From: JALZOC01 sp038320555
GTDB taxonomy: Bacteria > Acidobacteriota > Vicinamibacteria > Vicinamibacterales > 2-12-FULL-66-21
NCBI GenBank assembly: GCA_038320555.1
Contig: JBBQEJ010000006.1
Span: forward strand, 8,347 to 72,346
DNA: 64,000 nt
Reading direction: 5' to 3'
Position numbers and translations under genes: made by a program. The notes beneath the pieces were generated by a model. It was not told where the DNA came from and did not search any database. It was given only the letters and a program-made list of their open reading frames with translations. This document shows positions 16,618-25,503 of the stretch, piece by piece (positions within the stretch are counted from its first letter, which is position 1; every line of letters begins with the position of its first letter).

Positions 16618-18383
16618 CGGCACGACGTGAAGCGCTCATGCTGCCGCTGATCTTTCTGACGGTGGCCTGGCTTGGTGGCCTTCACGTCGGGGCCACGATC
16701 CAACTGGTCCCCCCACCGCTGATTTCTCTCGTGCTCGGGGTCATGCTCGTGGGCGCGCTGGTGAATGCCGGCGTCTTTTCGTCTCACAGTGTGATGGGCG
16801 CTCATCGCACGGGGCTGGAGAACGTCTCGGGGCTTGTCGTGCTCGTGACACTCCTGGCAGCCTCGGCGCAGATCTTCAATCTGCTCTCCCCCGAGCGAGG
16901 GATCTTCCACGTCGCCTTCAACTTGTGCTTCTTCATCCAGCTGGCGACGACGCTCGCCGGGGTGAAGGGCCGGCGGAATCTGCTCCGGAGCCTGGCCGTG
17001 CTGCTCGGTTCCGCGCTTGTCGTGCGCTTCGTTGTCCTCGAAGGTCTGTACGCGCCGGATGGCGGCATTGCGAAACGCCTGCTCACCACGATCGTCGAGG
17101 GCGCAAGCCTGGGCACGATTCAATACGAGCCCGTGGGTGCCGTGACGGGATACGTCGCGTTCCTGACGTTGTTGCTCTACATCGTTGGAATCGTCCTGCT
17201 GCCGCCGGCGCCGCCGCGGGGACGTCTGACGGTCCGAGCGCTGCATGCCCCATCCTCAGCGCTGTCGATTGCGTTGATTGCTGTGGCGGTGGCGTACTCG
17301 GGCTGTGGCCGTTCGAAGGATGCGCCGTCCCAGCCCATGGACGAGTCGCAGAGGATTCAGACAACCCGCGAGCGTTTGCGCGACGACGCGCTTCGCGCCG
17401 CGCACGTCTGGCACGAGCCGGCGATTCCAATCTCGCAGTTCGATCTTTCCGCAAACCCGCCTGGAGGATTCGAGCCGTCCGACGAGGTGTCATGCCGGTT
17501 CACGGTTCAGAAGATCAGCGGACTGACGCCGAAGTTTCACTGTCAGCTTCCGGACGGACGCATCGTCAAGGTCAAGTACGGGAAGCAAAACGCCGAGGTG
17601 GAGGCCGAGACGGCCGGAACGCGTTTGATGCGTGCGCTGGGCTTCGCCGCCGACGACACGTTCGTCGTACGGGCCGTTCATTGCGCCGGTTGCCCGCTCT
17701 TCCCGTTTCCGTCGCTGCGATGCCACGATCGCTTCGGGGTCGCACTGTTGTGCTTTGGCGGGCCGACCGACTACGACCAGGTCCGCACTTTCACGACGGC
17801 GGTGATCGAACGGCGGATGGAAGGGACCGTGATCGAGGCCGTCGACGACCAGGGTTGGAGTTGGTATGAGCTCGACACGATCGATCCGGCGCGCGGTGGA
17901 GCGAGCCGCGCCGAAGTGGACGCCTTCCGGCTGATCGCGGTTGTTCTGGCGCATTGGGACAACAAAGGACCCAACCAGCGCCTCCTCTGCCCGCCGGGGA
18001 GAGAGGGGCCCGACGGCCGGTGCGCGGAGCCCATCGCGATGATCCAGGACCTCGGCGCCACGTTCGGCCCTGGGAGGGTGGACCTCGTCAGCTGGCGCAA
18101 GACGCCTGTGTGGCGCGATCGCGCGACGTGTACGATCAGTATGAGTACGCTGCCTTACAAAGGCGCCACGTTTCCGGAGCGACGAGTTTCAGAGGCAGGG
18201 CGGCTGCTGCTCGCGAGCCTTCTGGAGCAGCTATCCGTCCGGCAGCTCGAGGATCTGTTCACCGCATCGCGAATCACTCTCTACGACGCGATCGATGCCG
18301 AGGCGCGCTCCGCCGGCGCGTGGGTCGAGGTATTCCTCGACAAGGTCAAACAGATACGACAAGGGGCCCCGTGTCCGCAGTAG
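16614..18383 (+). CDS. Membrane protein fused to a lipoprotein-like kinase-motif domain (kinase-like B)
   Basis: 589 aa. Residues 1-198 form about six transmembrane helices of unknown family. Residues about 212-231 read like a complete lipoprotein signal (ALSIALIAVAVAYSGC, Cys231) in the middle of the chain. The part after it carries the same motif series as the protein at 6569-8350: RIVKVKY (K319/K321), AETAGTRLMRALG (E332), HWDNKGPN (H447, D449, K451, N454) and MIQDLGATFG (D479). The region between has Cys pairs (CAGC and others). It looks like a fusion of two once separate genes. Kinase-like function is inferred from motifs only. Confidence 0.65.
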   Translation: MTARREALMLPLIFLTVAWLGGLHVGATIQLVPPPLISLVLGVMLVGALVNAGVFSSHSVMGAHRTGLENVSGLVVLVTLLAASAQIFNLLSPERGIFHVAFNLCFFIQLATTLAGVKGRRNLLRSLAVLLGSALVVRFVVLEGLYAPDGGIAKRLLTTIVEGASLGTIQYEPVGAVTGYVAFLTLLLYIVGIVLLPPAPPRGRLTVRALHAPSSALSIALIAVAVAYSGCGRSKDAPSQPMDESQRIQTTRERLRDDALRAAHVWHEPAIPISQFDLSANPPGGFEPSDEVSCRFTVQKISGLTPKFHCQLPDGRIVKVKYGKQNAEVEAETAGTRLMRALGFAADDTFVVRAVHCAGCPLFPFPSLRCHDRFGVALLCFGGPTDYDQVRTFTTAVIERRMEGTVIEAVDDQGWSWYELDTIDPARGGASRAEVDAFRLIAVVLAHWDNKGPNQRLLCPPGREGPDGRCAEPIAMIQDLGATFGPGRVDLVSWRKTPVWRDRATCTISMSTLPYKGATFPERRVSEAGRLLLASLLEQLSVRQLEDLFTASRITLYDAIDAEARSAGAWVEVFLDKVKQIRQGAPCPQ

Positions 18384-18404
18384 GGCTCAGTACAGGGTTC
18401 ACGC

Positions 18405-19385
18405 TCAGTGCACTGATGCACCCCGAGGGGCGGGCGTTCTGGTAATCGAGCCGGCATCGATCGTCTCGCCGGTACGGCTGATTGCCTGGAAGTAGAGCGT
18501 GTCGCCCGACACTTCCATCATCATGAAATGAAAATCAGTGTCGAAACCACGCGCCATGAGGCCGGAGGGACGCCGGATGTCCGCCTTCCGAAGCGATCCA
18601 GCGCCGCCCGAAATGAAATACGAAATGCCGTGCTGTGGAAGCAGGCGCTCGTAAAAATGCTCGTGGCCGGAGAGAACCACGTCGACGTCGCCCTCGATCA
18701 GTATGGGTTCGAGCGCCATCCTCAGCACGCGCGCCGAATTGGTGTAACGCCCGGATGTGTAGAGCGGATGGTGGAAATAGCAGATCTTCCAGTCCGTTTG
18801 TGACTTGCGAAACTCGTCGCGCAGCCACGTGAGCTGATCTGGATCCAGGGCCCGGCTGTCGAGGACGAAGAACCGGACGCCCGCGCCGGCGAGGCCGGCG
18901 AGCCGCCGCTCGTTTCGCCGGAAGGTGTAGTAGCGGTGTCCGTCCATGTTGAATTTTCCGTAGGCCAGCTCGGCGTCCGGATCGTGATTGCCGATGGCGG
19001 CGTAGAAGGTCACACCGGCGTCGAGCAGCGCGCGATAGGGCTCTTCGAATTTCGTGACGTAATCGTCCGCACCGTGCGGCGGGTAGATGTTGTCGCCGAG
19101 CATGACCACGAAGTCGAATGGGAACTTCTCGCGCCACGCGATCATCTGACGCGCGATCTCGTGTTGGGCCTGGTCACCGCGCCCCGAATCCCCGATGACG
19201 GCAAACCGCACGGAACCATCCTTGCGGGGCAGCGCGAGCTCACCGGGCGACGGCGACAACTCGTGCACGTCGGTCCGCGTGGCCCGCTGCGCATCCGAGG
19301 AGACCGCGCTCTGCCGGCAGGCACCGGCCGCGACCACCAGCGAGAGCGCCACCAGTGCTGCCGGTGGACCCAGGGACCGTCTCAT
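18405..19385 (-). CDS. Exported lipoprotein metallophosphoesterase (purple acid phosphatase-like)
   Basis: 326 aa with a lipoprotein signal (VVAAGAC). All calcineurin-type metal motifs are present in order: VIGDSGRGD, MLGDNIYP, GNHD, FHHPLYTSG and GHEHFYER. The spacing fits the type-5 acid phosphatase/purple acid phosphatase-like group. It would hydrolyse phosphate esters outside the inner membrane. ATG 19385 follows the stop of the upstream ATPase gene without any gap, so it is the last gene of that operon. Confidence 0.88.
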   Translation of the reverse strand: MRRSLGPPAALVALSLVVAAGACRQSAVSSDAQRATRTDVHELSPSPGELALPRKDGSVRFAVIGDSGRGDQAQHEIARQMIAWREKFPFDFVVMLGDNIYPPHGADDYVTKFEEPYRALLDAGVTFYAAIGNHDPDAELAYGKFNMDGHRYYTFRRNERRLAGLAGAGVRFFVLDSRALDPDQLTWLRDEFRKSQTDWKICYFHHPLYTSGRYTNSARVLRMALEPILIEGDVDVVLSGHEHFYERLLPQHGISYFISGGAGSLRKADIRRPSGLMARGFDTDFHFMMMEVSGDTLYFQAISRTGETIDAGSITRTPAPRGASVH

Positions 19386-21776
19386 CTAATCGGGATCCCA
19401 TCCGAGCGCGACGAGTTGGACGCTGACCTGACTCCGCCCGGGCAGCAGCGTGACGCGTTCCAGGACGGGTGGGCGGTCGAACGCGGCCGCGATCGTCTGC
19501 GTTTCCTCTCGAACCTGGTCGTCGAGCTCCTTCGCCTGCGCCCGCACGGCGTCGGCCGTTTCCGAGGCGCGCTGCACGTCCCCGGCCTCTTTCATGGTGC
19601 GGCTCACCCCGCGTGCGGCAGTCGTCGCGCGGCCCAGTGTGCCGACGCTGATAGCCCTTCGTCCGAACAGTGCGCCCATCACGGTCGCCCCAATCGACAC
19701 CGCGGTCTGGATTTTCTGCTGCGACGACTGCTCGGTCTCGCGCGCCATCGCCGACTCCGCCCGACGCAGCCGCTCCGTCAGCGCGGCCTGCTTCGCGGCA
19801 TACTTCTGGCGAACCTCTTCAACCGCCTGATCACGAGAGACCCGGGACGCATCGTGCACGCGCACTTTGAAGTCTCCTTCGGCTTCGTCGGTCCGGGAAG
19901 TGAGGCCGGTCTCACGATGTCTGAACAGCTCGACACGCTCATTTTGCGTGAGCCACTGCTTCAAGGCCTTCTCCCAGGCCGGATAGCTCTTCGGCTGAGA
20001 CGCGGGGGACGGTACTGCCTGGAAGGAGGCGCCGCTTTCAGGCTGCCGCTCGAGGTTCGCAAGAGCGACATCCAGACGGCGTGCGGCCGCCCAATCAACG
20101 GCAACCGGTCCACTCCCGACGGGCGCGGCGAACATGACATCCCGCGTCGCGTCGACCCCGAGTTTGGCGTCGGAGAACCCGAGGCGAGCCGCACCGAGCA
20201 CGACCGGGGAATACACCGCCGGCTTCGACGATCCAGAAGCGGCCGGAATGAAGAACTGCTGAATTCCCGGCGGAAGAACCGGCGGCTGATCCGACGCGGC
20301 TCCCGCCGCAGACGGACGCTTCGGAGCAGGCGCGGCGCCGGGGTCGGGCGCGTGAGGAGCCGCGGGCTCTGGCCTGGTGCGGCTGCCCATCAGCACTCGA
20401 ATCTGATCCCGGGACAGCGGTCCGCGCAGGTACGACATCGTCCAACGCGTCTGGAACGTTACGAGCCCGTCGTCGTGCACGTTGTGCAGGAGGAACACGC
20501 GCTTGCCGAGCGCCGAGAGGATGCGATCGATCTTGTCGCGATCCATCGATCCGGCCGTCGAGCCTTCGAGCCCGTCGAGCATTCTCGATTTATCTCGTTC
20601 CGTCTGCAGCCGGCCCAGGAACCATGTCCCGATATTTGAGAGCCCCTTGTAGTCAAGATCGACGGGGTTCTGTGTGGTGAGGACGACCCCCAGGCCAAAG
20701 GCGCGCCCCTGCTTCAACAACGTGAGAAGCGGCGGCTTGGAGGGAGGATTCGCGACCGGCGGAAAGTAGCCGGCAATTTCGTCCATGTATACGATGGCCC
20801 GAAGGCTGGACGTGCCGGTGAGCCCGCGCATCCACCCGACCACCTGGTTGAGAAGGAGCGACACAAAGAACATTCGTTCCGCGTCACCCAGGTGCGCGAT
20901 GGAGAACACGGCTACCCGGGGACGACCGTCCGCGGTGTAAAGCAATCGCGCCGGATCGAGCGGCTCTCCCTCGAACCATTGTTCGAAACCGGGCGCCGCC
21001 AGCACGGCGTTGAACCGCAGCGCCAAATCGAACCGGTCGCGCTGCGGGAAGAAAGAATCCAGATCGACGACCCCGACTTTTTGAAACGGCGGCGTCTGGA
21101 TCTGCTGGATGAGGGCTGCCAGATCGAGATCACGTCCGTCTTTCCAGGCGGTCGTGAAGATGTTGGTCACGAGGGTGTGTTCACGGCTGCGGGGCGGGCC
21201 GTCCACGCCGGCGAGCGACAGGAGGCTGGTTGCCGTGCTCCCCGCTCGCTCACCGAGCAGCTCGGCGTCGTCCCTGAGGGCGGCGGGCGGCGCGGCGAAA
21301 GACTGCCCCAACGACACCGGCAATCCGGCGCGGCTGCCAGGCGTATAGATCGCAAAGTCGGCGGACTTGCGGAGACGCTCGATGCGCGCGCCGTCCTGGC
21401 CCCACTCGGCGAGCCCTTTCCGCCATGTCTCGGCCTGCTGCGCCGCAAAGGCATCAGCTGACAGCCCTGCGCGCCGTGCCTCGTCCTCATCGATCCATGG
21501 GCGGAAATCGGCCGCCGCCAGCGACGGGAATGTCAATAACAGATTGCCGAGATCGCCTTTAGGGTCGATCGCGATGACGGGTACCCCGTCGATGGCTGCC
21601 TCTTCAATCAGCGACAGGCACAAGCCGGTCTTGCCGCTGCCCGTCATCCCGACGCAGACCGCATGCGTCACGAGGTCCCGGGAGTCGTACAGGATGGGGG
21701 TATTCAGAACCTTCCCACTGGCCACGTCGTATTCACGACCCAGGTAAAAGACGCCGAGTTTTTCGAAATCCTTCAT
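19386..21776 (-). CDS. HerA/DUF87-type ATPase, about 796 aa
   Basis: A large P-loop ATPase of the HerA/FtsK superfamily. The N-terminal half has Walker A GMTGSGKT (residues about 43-50), VIAIDPKGDLGN after it, a Walker B-like AIVYMDEIAGYFPP, and TTQNPVDLDYKGLSNIGTWFLGRLQ as in HerA-like helicases. After about residue 480 comes a Pro/Ala linker, then a C-terminal domain with a coiled-coil (residues about 620-760) and a short terminal beta segment. I chose ATG 21776 (MKDFEKLGVFYLG). A TTG at 21806 overlaps the upstream stop and is an alternative. HerA relatives act as DNA-pumping motors; no NurA nuclease is present here. Confidence 0.8.
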   Translation of the reverse strand: MKDFEKLGVFYLGREYDVASGKVLNTPILYDSRDLVTHAVCVGMTGSGKTGLCLSLIEEAAIDGVPVIAIDPKGDLGNLLLTFPSLAAADFRPWIDEDEARRAGLSADAFAAQQAETWRKGLAEWGQDGARIERLRKSADFAIYTPGSRAGLPVSLGQSFAAPPAALRDDAELLGERAGSTATSLLSLAGVDGPPRSREHTLVTNIFTTAWKDGRDLDLAALIQQIQTPPFQKVGVVDLDSFFPQRDRFDLALRFNAVLAAPGFEQWFEGEPLDPARLLYTADGRPRVAVFSIAHLGDAERMFFVSLLLNQVVGWMRGLTGTSSLRAIVYMDEIAGYFPPVANPPSKPPLLTLLKQGRAFGLGVVLTTQNPVDLDYKGLSNIGTWFLGRLQTERDKSRMLDGLEGSTAGSMDRDKIDRILSALGKRVFLLHNVHDDGLVTFQTRWTMSYLRGPLSRDQIRVLMGSRTRPEPAAPHAPDPGAAPAPKRPSAAGAASDQPPVLPPGIQQFFIPAASGSSKPAVYSPVVLGAARLGFSDAKLGVDATRDVMFAAPVGSGPVAVDWAAARRLDVALANLERQPESGASFQAVPSPASQPKSYPAWEKALKQWLTQNERVELFRHRETGLTSRTDEAEGDFKVRVHDASRVSRDQAVEEVRQKYAAKQAALTERLRRAESAMARETEQSSQQKIQTAVSIGATVMGALFGRRAISVGTLGRATTAARGVSRTMKEAGDVQRASETADAVRAQAKELDDQVREETQTIAAAFDRPPVLERVTLLPGRSQVSVQLVALGWDPD

Positions 21777-21802
21777 GGTTGAATCGTAAATCAGTTCCGT
21801 AA

Positions 21803-22057
21803 TCAACGACTATCTATCCACAGCGCCGTCGGGACGGACAGGACCCGGTAACGCTTTCGCAGGGCAACCACGTGGCCGGCATAGTCTCGTTTCTGAATCT
21901 CCCGGGCAACCAATCGGTCCCGGAGACGCCGGATTTCGTACTTATATAGGTCCCGGACGGCGTCGCGCAGCAACTGCGGAGGAGTATCGGGGCGGGGGAT
22001 CAGGCCGTGGCCCGCAAGCTCATTGAGGATCTGCTGGTGGTACACCCAATCCCTCAT
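21803..22057 (-). CDS. Small conserved-looking helical protein, first gene of the ATPase operon
   Basis: 84 aa (MRDWVYHQQILNELAGHG...). Unknown family. It is basic and helical (RDLYKYEIRRLRDRLV, VVALRKRYRVLS). Its stop overlaps a possible TTG start of the ATPase and its end is 26 nt from the chosen start, so the two are likely coupled. It could be a partner or regulator of the ATPase. ATG 22057 is preferred; an ATG at 22078 lies inside a 7-bp repeat array. Confidence 0.6.
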   Translation of the reverse strand: MRDWVYHQQILNELAGHGLIPRPDTPPQLLRDAVRDLYKYEIRRLRDRLVAREIQKRDYAGHVVALRKRYRVLSVPTALWIDSR

Positions 22058-22063
22058 CTCTGA

Positions 22064-22112
22064 TCCCGGTTCCCGCATCCCGGAGGCCGCAGGCCGCTTC
22101 CCGGATCCCGGA
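22064..22112. repeat. Heptamer array TCCCGGN x7
   Basis: Seven exact 7-bp units: TCCCGGT, TCCCGCA, TCCCGGA, GGCCGCA, GGCCGCT, TCCCGGA, TCCCGGA. It lies between the small helical protein gene and the divergent histone-like gene. Confidence 0.85.
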
Positions 22113-22224
22113 TTCCATATCCCCGCCCCTTCACTCTATATTGACTGCACCGATTGCGCGGGGCTCTGCTAACATGCGCTGCACTCCCCAGGACATCGCA
22201 CTCATCACTCGATAAGGAGACGCT

Positions 22225-22683
22225 ATGGCTGATGATTCGTACCGGGACGACGACGACGACCTTCTTACGAGGGCGGCCGAGACGGTCGGCAGCACGCTCG
22301 GGAGCGCGACGCGCACGGTCGTCGACACCGCGCAAGCCGCGACCAGTGCCGCCAGCTCCGCTGCCTCGGCGGCCACAGACGCCGCGACGTCAGCCGTCGA
22401 ACAGACTGAAAAACCCCGACGCGCCGTGCGGCGCGCGGTCCGCCGCACAGTCACGGGCGTCAAGCGACAGGCGAAGGTCGCGACCCGGCTGGCGAAGAAG
22501 GCTGTGAGCGGCCGCGGCAAAGCGAAGAAAGCCGGCGGCACGAAAAAGAAGGCCGGCCGGAAGTCGGCATCCGCAGGCCGGTCGACGGCCAGGCGATCCA
22601 CGGCCAAGGGGTCGTCGTCGGCCCGTAAGGGCGGCGGCAAGGCCAAGGGCGGAAAGAAGAAGAAGGCGGGACGCCGGCGGTAG
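22225..22683 (+). CDS. Histone H1-like Lys/Ala-rich DNA-binding protein
   Basis: 152 aa. The first 15 residues are acidic (SYRDDDDD), then an Ala/Ser/Thr-rich helix (residues about 16-60), then a basic tail made of Lys, Arg, Ala and Gly words (KAKKAGG, KKKAGRK, RSTARRSTAK). This is the make-up of bacterial H1-like proteins and AlgP-type tails, which bind DNA without sequence preference. AAGGAG lies 5 nt before ATG 22225. An intrinsic terminator follows 14 nt after the stop. Confidence 0.75.
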   Translation: MADDSYRDDDDDLLTRAAETVGSTLGSATRTVVDTAQAATSAASSAASAATDAATSAVEQTEKPRRAVRRAVRRTVTGVKRQAKVATRLAKKAVSGRGKAKKAGGTKKKAGRKSASAGRSTARRSTAKGSSSARKGGGKAKGGKKKKAGRRR

Positions 22684-22696
22684 CTCACTCTCCTGA

Positions 22697-22732
22697 GGGG
22701 GCCGGCCAACGCGAGCCGGCCCTTTGCCTTTC
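22697..22732 (+). terminator. Intrinsic terminator of the histone-like gene
   Basis: Perfect 8-bp stem GGGCCGGC / GCCGGCCC (22699-22706 and 22715-22722) with an 8-nt loop, followed by TTTGCCTTT. It lies between two convergent genes. Confidence 0.8.
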
Positions 22733-22739
22733 CTGCTGA

Positions 22740-24146
22740 TTACTGTCGCGGCTCGGAATCCTCCAGCAGGTGATATCGCTCGAGGCGGCGGTACAGCGTC
22801 CGCCGGCTCAGACCGAGCCGCTCCGCGGCCGCGCGCTTGTTGCCATGCGCTTCGGCAAGCATCCGCACGATGTGATTCCGTTCGACGAGATGCAGATCCT
22901 GGGTCAGCGTGCGGTCCTCGCCTCCTGTATCCGAAGGCCAGCGCTGCGGGCGATGCACGCCCCCCTCCAGGGGCAGAGCGGCCTGGATGTCACGCTCGGT
23001 GAGCACGAGTCCTTCAGCCAGCATGCACGAACGCTCGAGCACATTCCGGAGCTCCCGGACGTTGCCGAGCCACGCGCGTGTCATAAGCGCCCGTTCCGCC
23101 TCGGGGCGGAGGCCCTCGATTGGCTTGCCGAACTTGGACGCGAATTCCCTGATGAACGCGGCGGTCAGATACGGGATGTCTTCCGAACGCTCACGCAACG
23201 GCGGCAACCGCAACTCGATCACGTTCAGGCGGTAATACAGATCGCTTCGAAACCGGCCGGCGTCCGCTTCCGCGTAGAGATCGCGGTTGGTGGCGGCGAT
23301 GATGCGGACGTCAACGGTTTTCGACTGCAGCGATCCGACACGCTGCACTTCACCGGTTTCGAGCACCCGGAGCAACTTGGACTGGACAGCTGCGGGCAGC
23401 TCACCGACCTCGTCGAGAAACAGCGTGCCTCCGTCAGCGGCTTCGAAGAGGCCCGTTTTGTTGTCCGTCGCGCCGGTGAACGCGCCGCGCATGTGCCCGA
23501 ACAGCTCGCTCTCGAACAGCGTTTCGACTATAGCGGAGCAATTGATCGTCAGGAAACGTCGGGATCGGCGCGGCCCGAGGTCGTGAATGGCCTTCGCGAT
23601 CCCTTCTTTGCCGGTACCGGTCTCTCCCGTCACCAGGGCAGCGCGCGCATGCGGCGCGATGCGCCGCACAAGTCCGAAGAGTTCCTGCATGACGGGGCTG
23701 CGCCCGATCATCCCGCACAGCTCGAGGCGCCGCGCGGTTTCACCGTCGGCCGCCATCAACGCGGCGCGGCGATCGCCCTCCTCTCGCACGTCCGCAAGCA
23801 GCTGTCGGAGCCGCGCAAAATCGATGGGCTTGCTGAGATAATCGAGCGCCCCGAGTTTGACCGCTTCAATTGCGCTGTCGACCGACGCGTGTGCGGTCAT
23901 GAGGATGACCTGGCATTGAGGCTGCGCTTCGCGAACCGCGCGTAGCACATCGAAACCGTCGATGTCCGGCATCCTCAGATCCACGAGCGCGACGTCGGCC
24001 GATATAACCGAAAGCCGCGACAACGCTTCCCCCGCGTTCTCATGGAGCTCCACGTCGTAGCCCGTCGGCTGCACCGCGCGTTCGATCAGTCCGAGCATCC
24101 CGGGCTCGTCGTCGACCACGATGAGCACAGGCTTCCGTTCGCTCAC
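22740..24146 (-). CDS. NtrC-type sigma-54-dependent response regulator
   Basis: 468 aa. The receiver domain (residues 6-120) has phosphoacceptor Asp56 (ALVDLRMPDIDG), acidic pair D12/D13 and Lys106. The AAA+ domain (about 145-380) has Walker A GETGTGKE and the intact sigma-54 contact loop GAFTGA (221-226), so it should activate sigma-54 promoters. The C-terminal Fis-type helix-turn-helix (about 425-462) reads NKRAAAERLGLSRRTLYRRLERY. GTG 24146 overlaps the upstream stop (GTGA), so it is coupled to the small HisKA-like gene and is third in the operon 25382-22740. Confidence 0.93.
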   Translation of the reverse strand: MSERKPVLIVVDDEPGMLGLIERAVQPTGYDVELHENAGEALSRLSVISADVALVDLRMPDIDGFDVLRAVREAQPQCQVILMTAHASVDSAIEAVKLGALDYLSKPIDFARLRQLLADVREEGDRRAALMAADGETARRLELCGMIGRSPVMQELFGLVRRIAPHARAALVTGETGTGKEGIAKAIHDLGPRRSRRFLTINCSAIVETLFESELFGHMRGAFTGATDNKTGLFEAADGGTLFLDEVGELPAAVQSKLLRVLETGEVQRVGSLQSKTVDVRIIAATNRDLYAEADAGRFRSDLYYRLNVIELRLPPLRERSEDIPYLTAAFIREFASKFGKPIEGLRPEAERALMTRAWLGNVRELRNVLERSCMLAEGLVLTERDIQAALPLEGGVHRPQRWPSDTGGEDRTLTQDLHLVERNHIVRMLAEAHGNKRAAAERLGLSRRTLYRRLERYHLLEDSEPRQ

Positions 24147-24340
24147 GTCGTTGGGCCCCGATGATTGTTGAGGAGCGTGACCGCTGCCGAGGCGGCCTTG
24201 TGAATCTCGCTCAGATCCTCCATGCGTGGATCGTCGGCAGGCATCTCCTCGATCAGCAAATCGGCATAACCGAGGATGATCGCAAGGAAATTCTTGAGCT
24301 CGTGCTCGAACTCGTTCTTGTCGCTCACAGGATCACCCAT
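24143..24340 (-). CDS. Stand-alone HisKA-like (DHp) protein, no ATPase domain
   Basis: 65 aa. Residues about 11-55 resemble the first helix pair of a histidine kinase dimerisation domain: FEHELKNFLAIILGYADLLIEE, with the H-E/N-x-L-x(n)-LGYA pattern around His13. The second helix is EDLSEIHKAASAAVTLL. There is no CA (ATP-binding) domain. It lies between two response-regulator genes and overlaps the next by 4 bp. It may act as a phosphotransfer protein for either regulator. ATG 24340 is used; GTG 24328 is possible. Confidence 0.6.
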   Translation of the reverse strand: MGDPVSDKNEFEHELKNFLAIILGYADLLIEEMPADDPRMEDLSEIHKAASAAVTLLNNHRGPTT

Positions 24341-24374
24341 CTAAGCCATCATCTTCGGTGCTGGTCTTCCGCTC

Positions 24375-25382
24375 TCAGGATTCGCCGCGCTTCTCTTCAA
24401 GCATCGCGACAAGCTCGTCAACAAGATGCTGGTCCCGCCAACCCCGCCGGGCTTCGTTCGAGAGCTCCTCGAACGCGTCGGCCGCCGAAACCGCAAGCTT
24501 GTACGGCCGTGCGGTGGTAAGCGCGTCGTAAACATCGACAACGCTCATGATCTGGGCGAGCAGTGGCACGTGGGCGCCGCGCAGTCCATCCGGGTATCCC
24601 GTGCCGTCGAGCCGCTCATGGTGGTGGCGGACGATCGGGCGAACACGCCGCAACAGACGAAGCTCGCTGCACAGCCGGTCCCCGACGATGGTGTGTTGCT
24701 TGATCTGCTCGAATTCTTCGGCCGTCAGCCGCCCCGGCTTCAAAAGGATCGCGTCCGGCACCGCGATCTTGCCGATGTCGTGGAGGACTCCGCCACGTTC
24801 GAGCGCCGCGAGGTCGGGCGAGGGCAGGCCGAGACGAACACCCAGTGAGGACGCGAGCTTCGAGAGTCGCTGGCAATGTCCTTCGGTGGTCACATCGCGC
24901 GCTTCAACGGTGTGCGCCAGACTCATGATCACCGCTTCGGCCGAATCGAGTTCGTCCGTGTACGCCTTCAATCGAAGCAGGGACCGCACACGCGCACGCA
25001 GTTCGTGCGGGTCGAAAGGTTTCAGCAGAAAGTCGTCGGCCCCGGCCTCAATCCCCCTCAGTCGATCTTCGTGCCCCTGAAAAGAGGTCACCAGGACGAC
25101 CGGAATCAGGCGGCTCGCAGGATTGGCTTTGATCGCACGGCAGAGATCGACGCCGTCGCGGCGCGGCATGACGACATCGGTCAGGACGATATCGGGCGCT
25201 TCGCGCTCGACGATCGCCAGCGCTTCAACCCCGTCGTTTGCGGTCATCACCGAGTACCCCTCGCGCGTCAGCAACTGCTTCAGCAGCGTAAGGTTCGCCG
25301 GCGCGTCGTCTACGACGAGCACACGGGCATCCAGCGGACCCAGTTCGTCACCTTCGTTTGCGCGCGATCCGACTGACAGCAT
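24375..25382 (-). CDS. Response regulator with HD-GYP domain
   Basis: 335 aa. The receiver domain (about 19-135) has DD at 25-26, Asp69 (VLTDVVMPRRDG) and KPFD. The HD-GYP domain (about 150-325) has GVLHDIGKI and HHERLDGTGYP, so both metal-binding and GYP motifs are intact. Such proteins hydrolyse cyclic-di-GMP. It is the first gene of the signalling operon that continues with the HisKA-like and sigma-54 regulator genes. ATG 25382 is used (GTG 25385 is directly upstream). Confidence 0.92.
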   Translation of the reverse strand: MLSVGSRANEGDELGPLDARVLVVDDAPANLTLLKQLLTREGYSVMTANDGVEALAIVEREAPDIVLTDVVMPRRDGVDLCRAIKANPASRLIPVVLVTSFQGHEDRLRGIEAGADDFLLKPFDPHELRARVRSLLRLKAYTDELDSAEAVIMSLAHTVEARDVTTEGHCQRLSKLASSLGVRLGLPSPDLAALERGGVLHDIGKIAVPDAILLKPGRLTAEEFEQIKQHTIVGDRLCSELRLLRRVRPIVRHHHERLDGTGYPDGLRGAHVPLLAQIMSVVDVYDALTTARPYKLAVSAADAFEELSNEARRGWRDQHLVDELVAMLEEKRGES

Positions 25383-25503
25383 CACAATTTGAAAACGAGA
25401 ACCTCAACAGACGGGCGACGGGCGTCCGGGCGGCGGGGCTGGGAAGCGGAATCGCAGCCTGTGCCGTTCATCGTATCGGCCGTGCGCGGAACTAACTATC
25501 CTT

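Noticed and set aside
18936..20639. 567-codon plus-strand frame opposite the HerA-like ATPase and phosphoesterase
   Set aside because: It spans two real genes antisense and has shadow composition.
22141..22175. TTGACT and TAACAT as promoter of the histone-like gene
   Set aside because: The spacing is about 23 nt, too long for a standard promoter.
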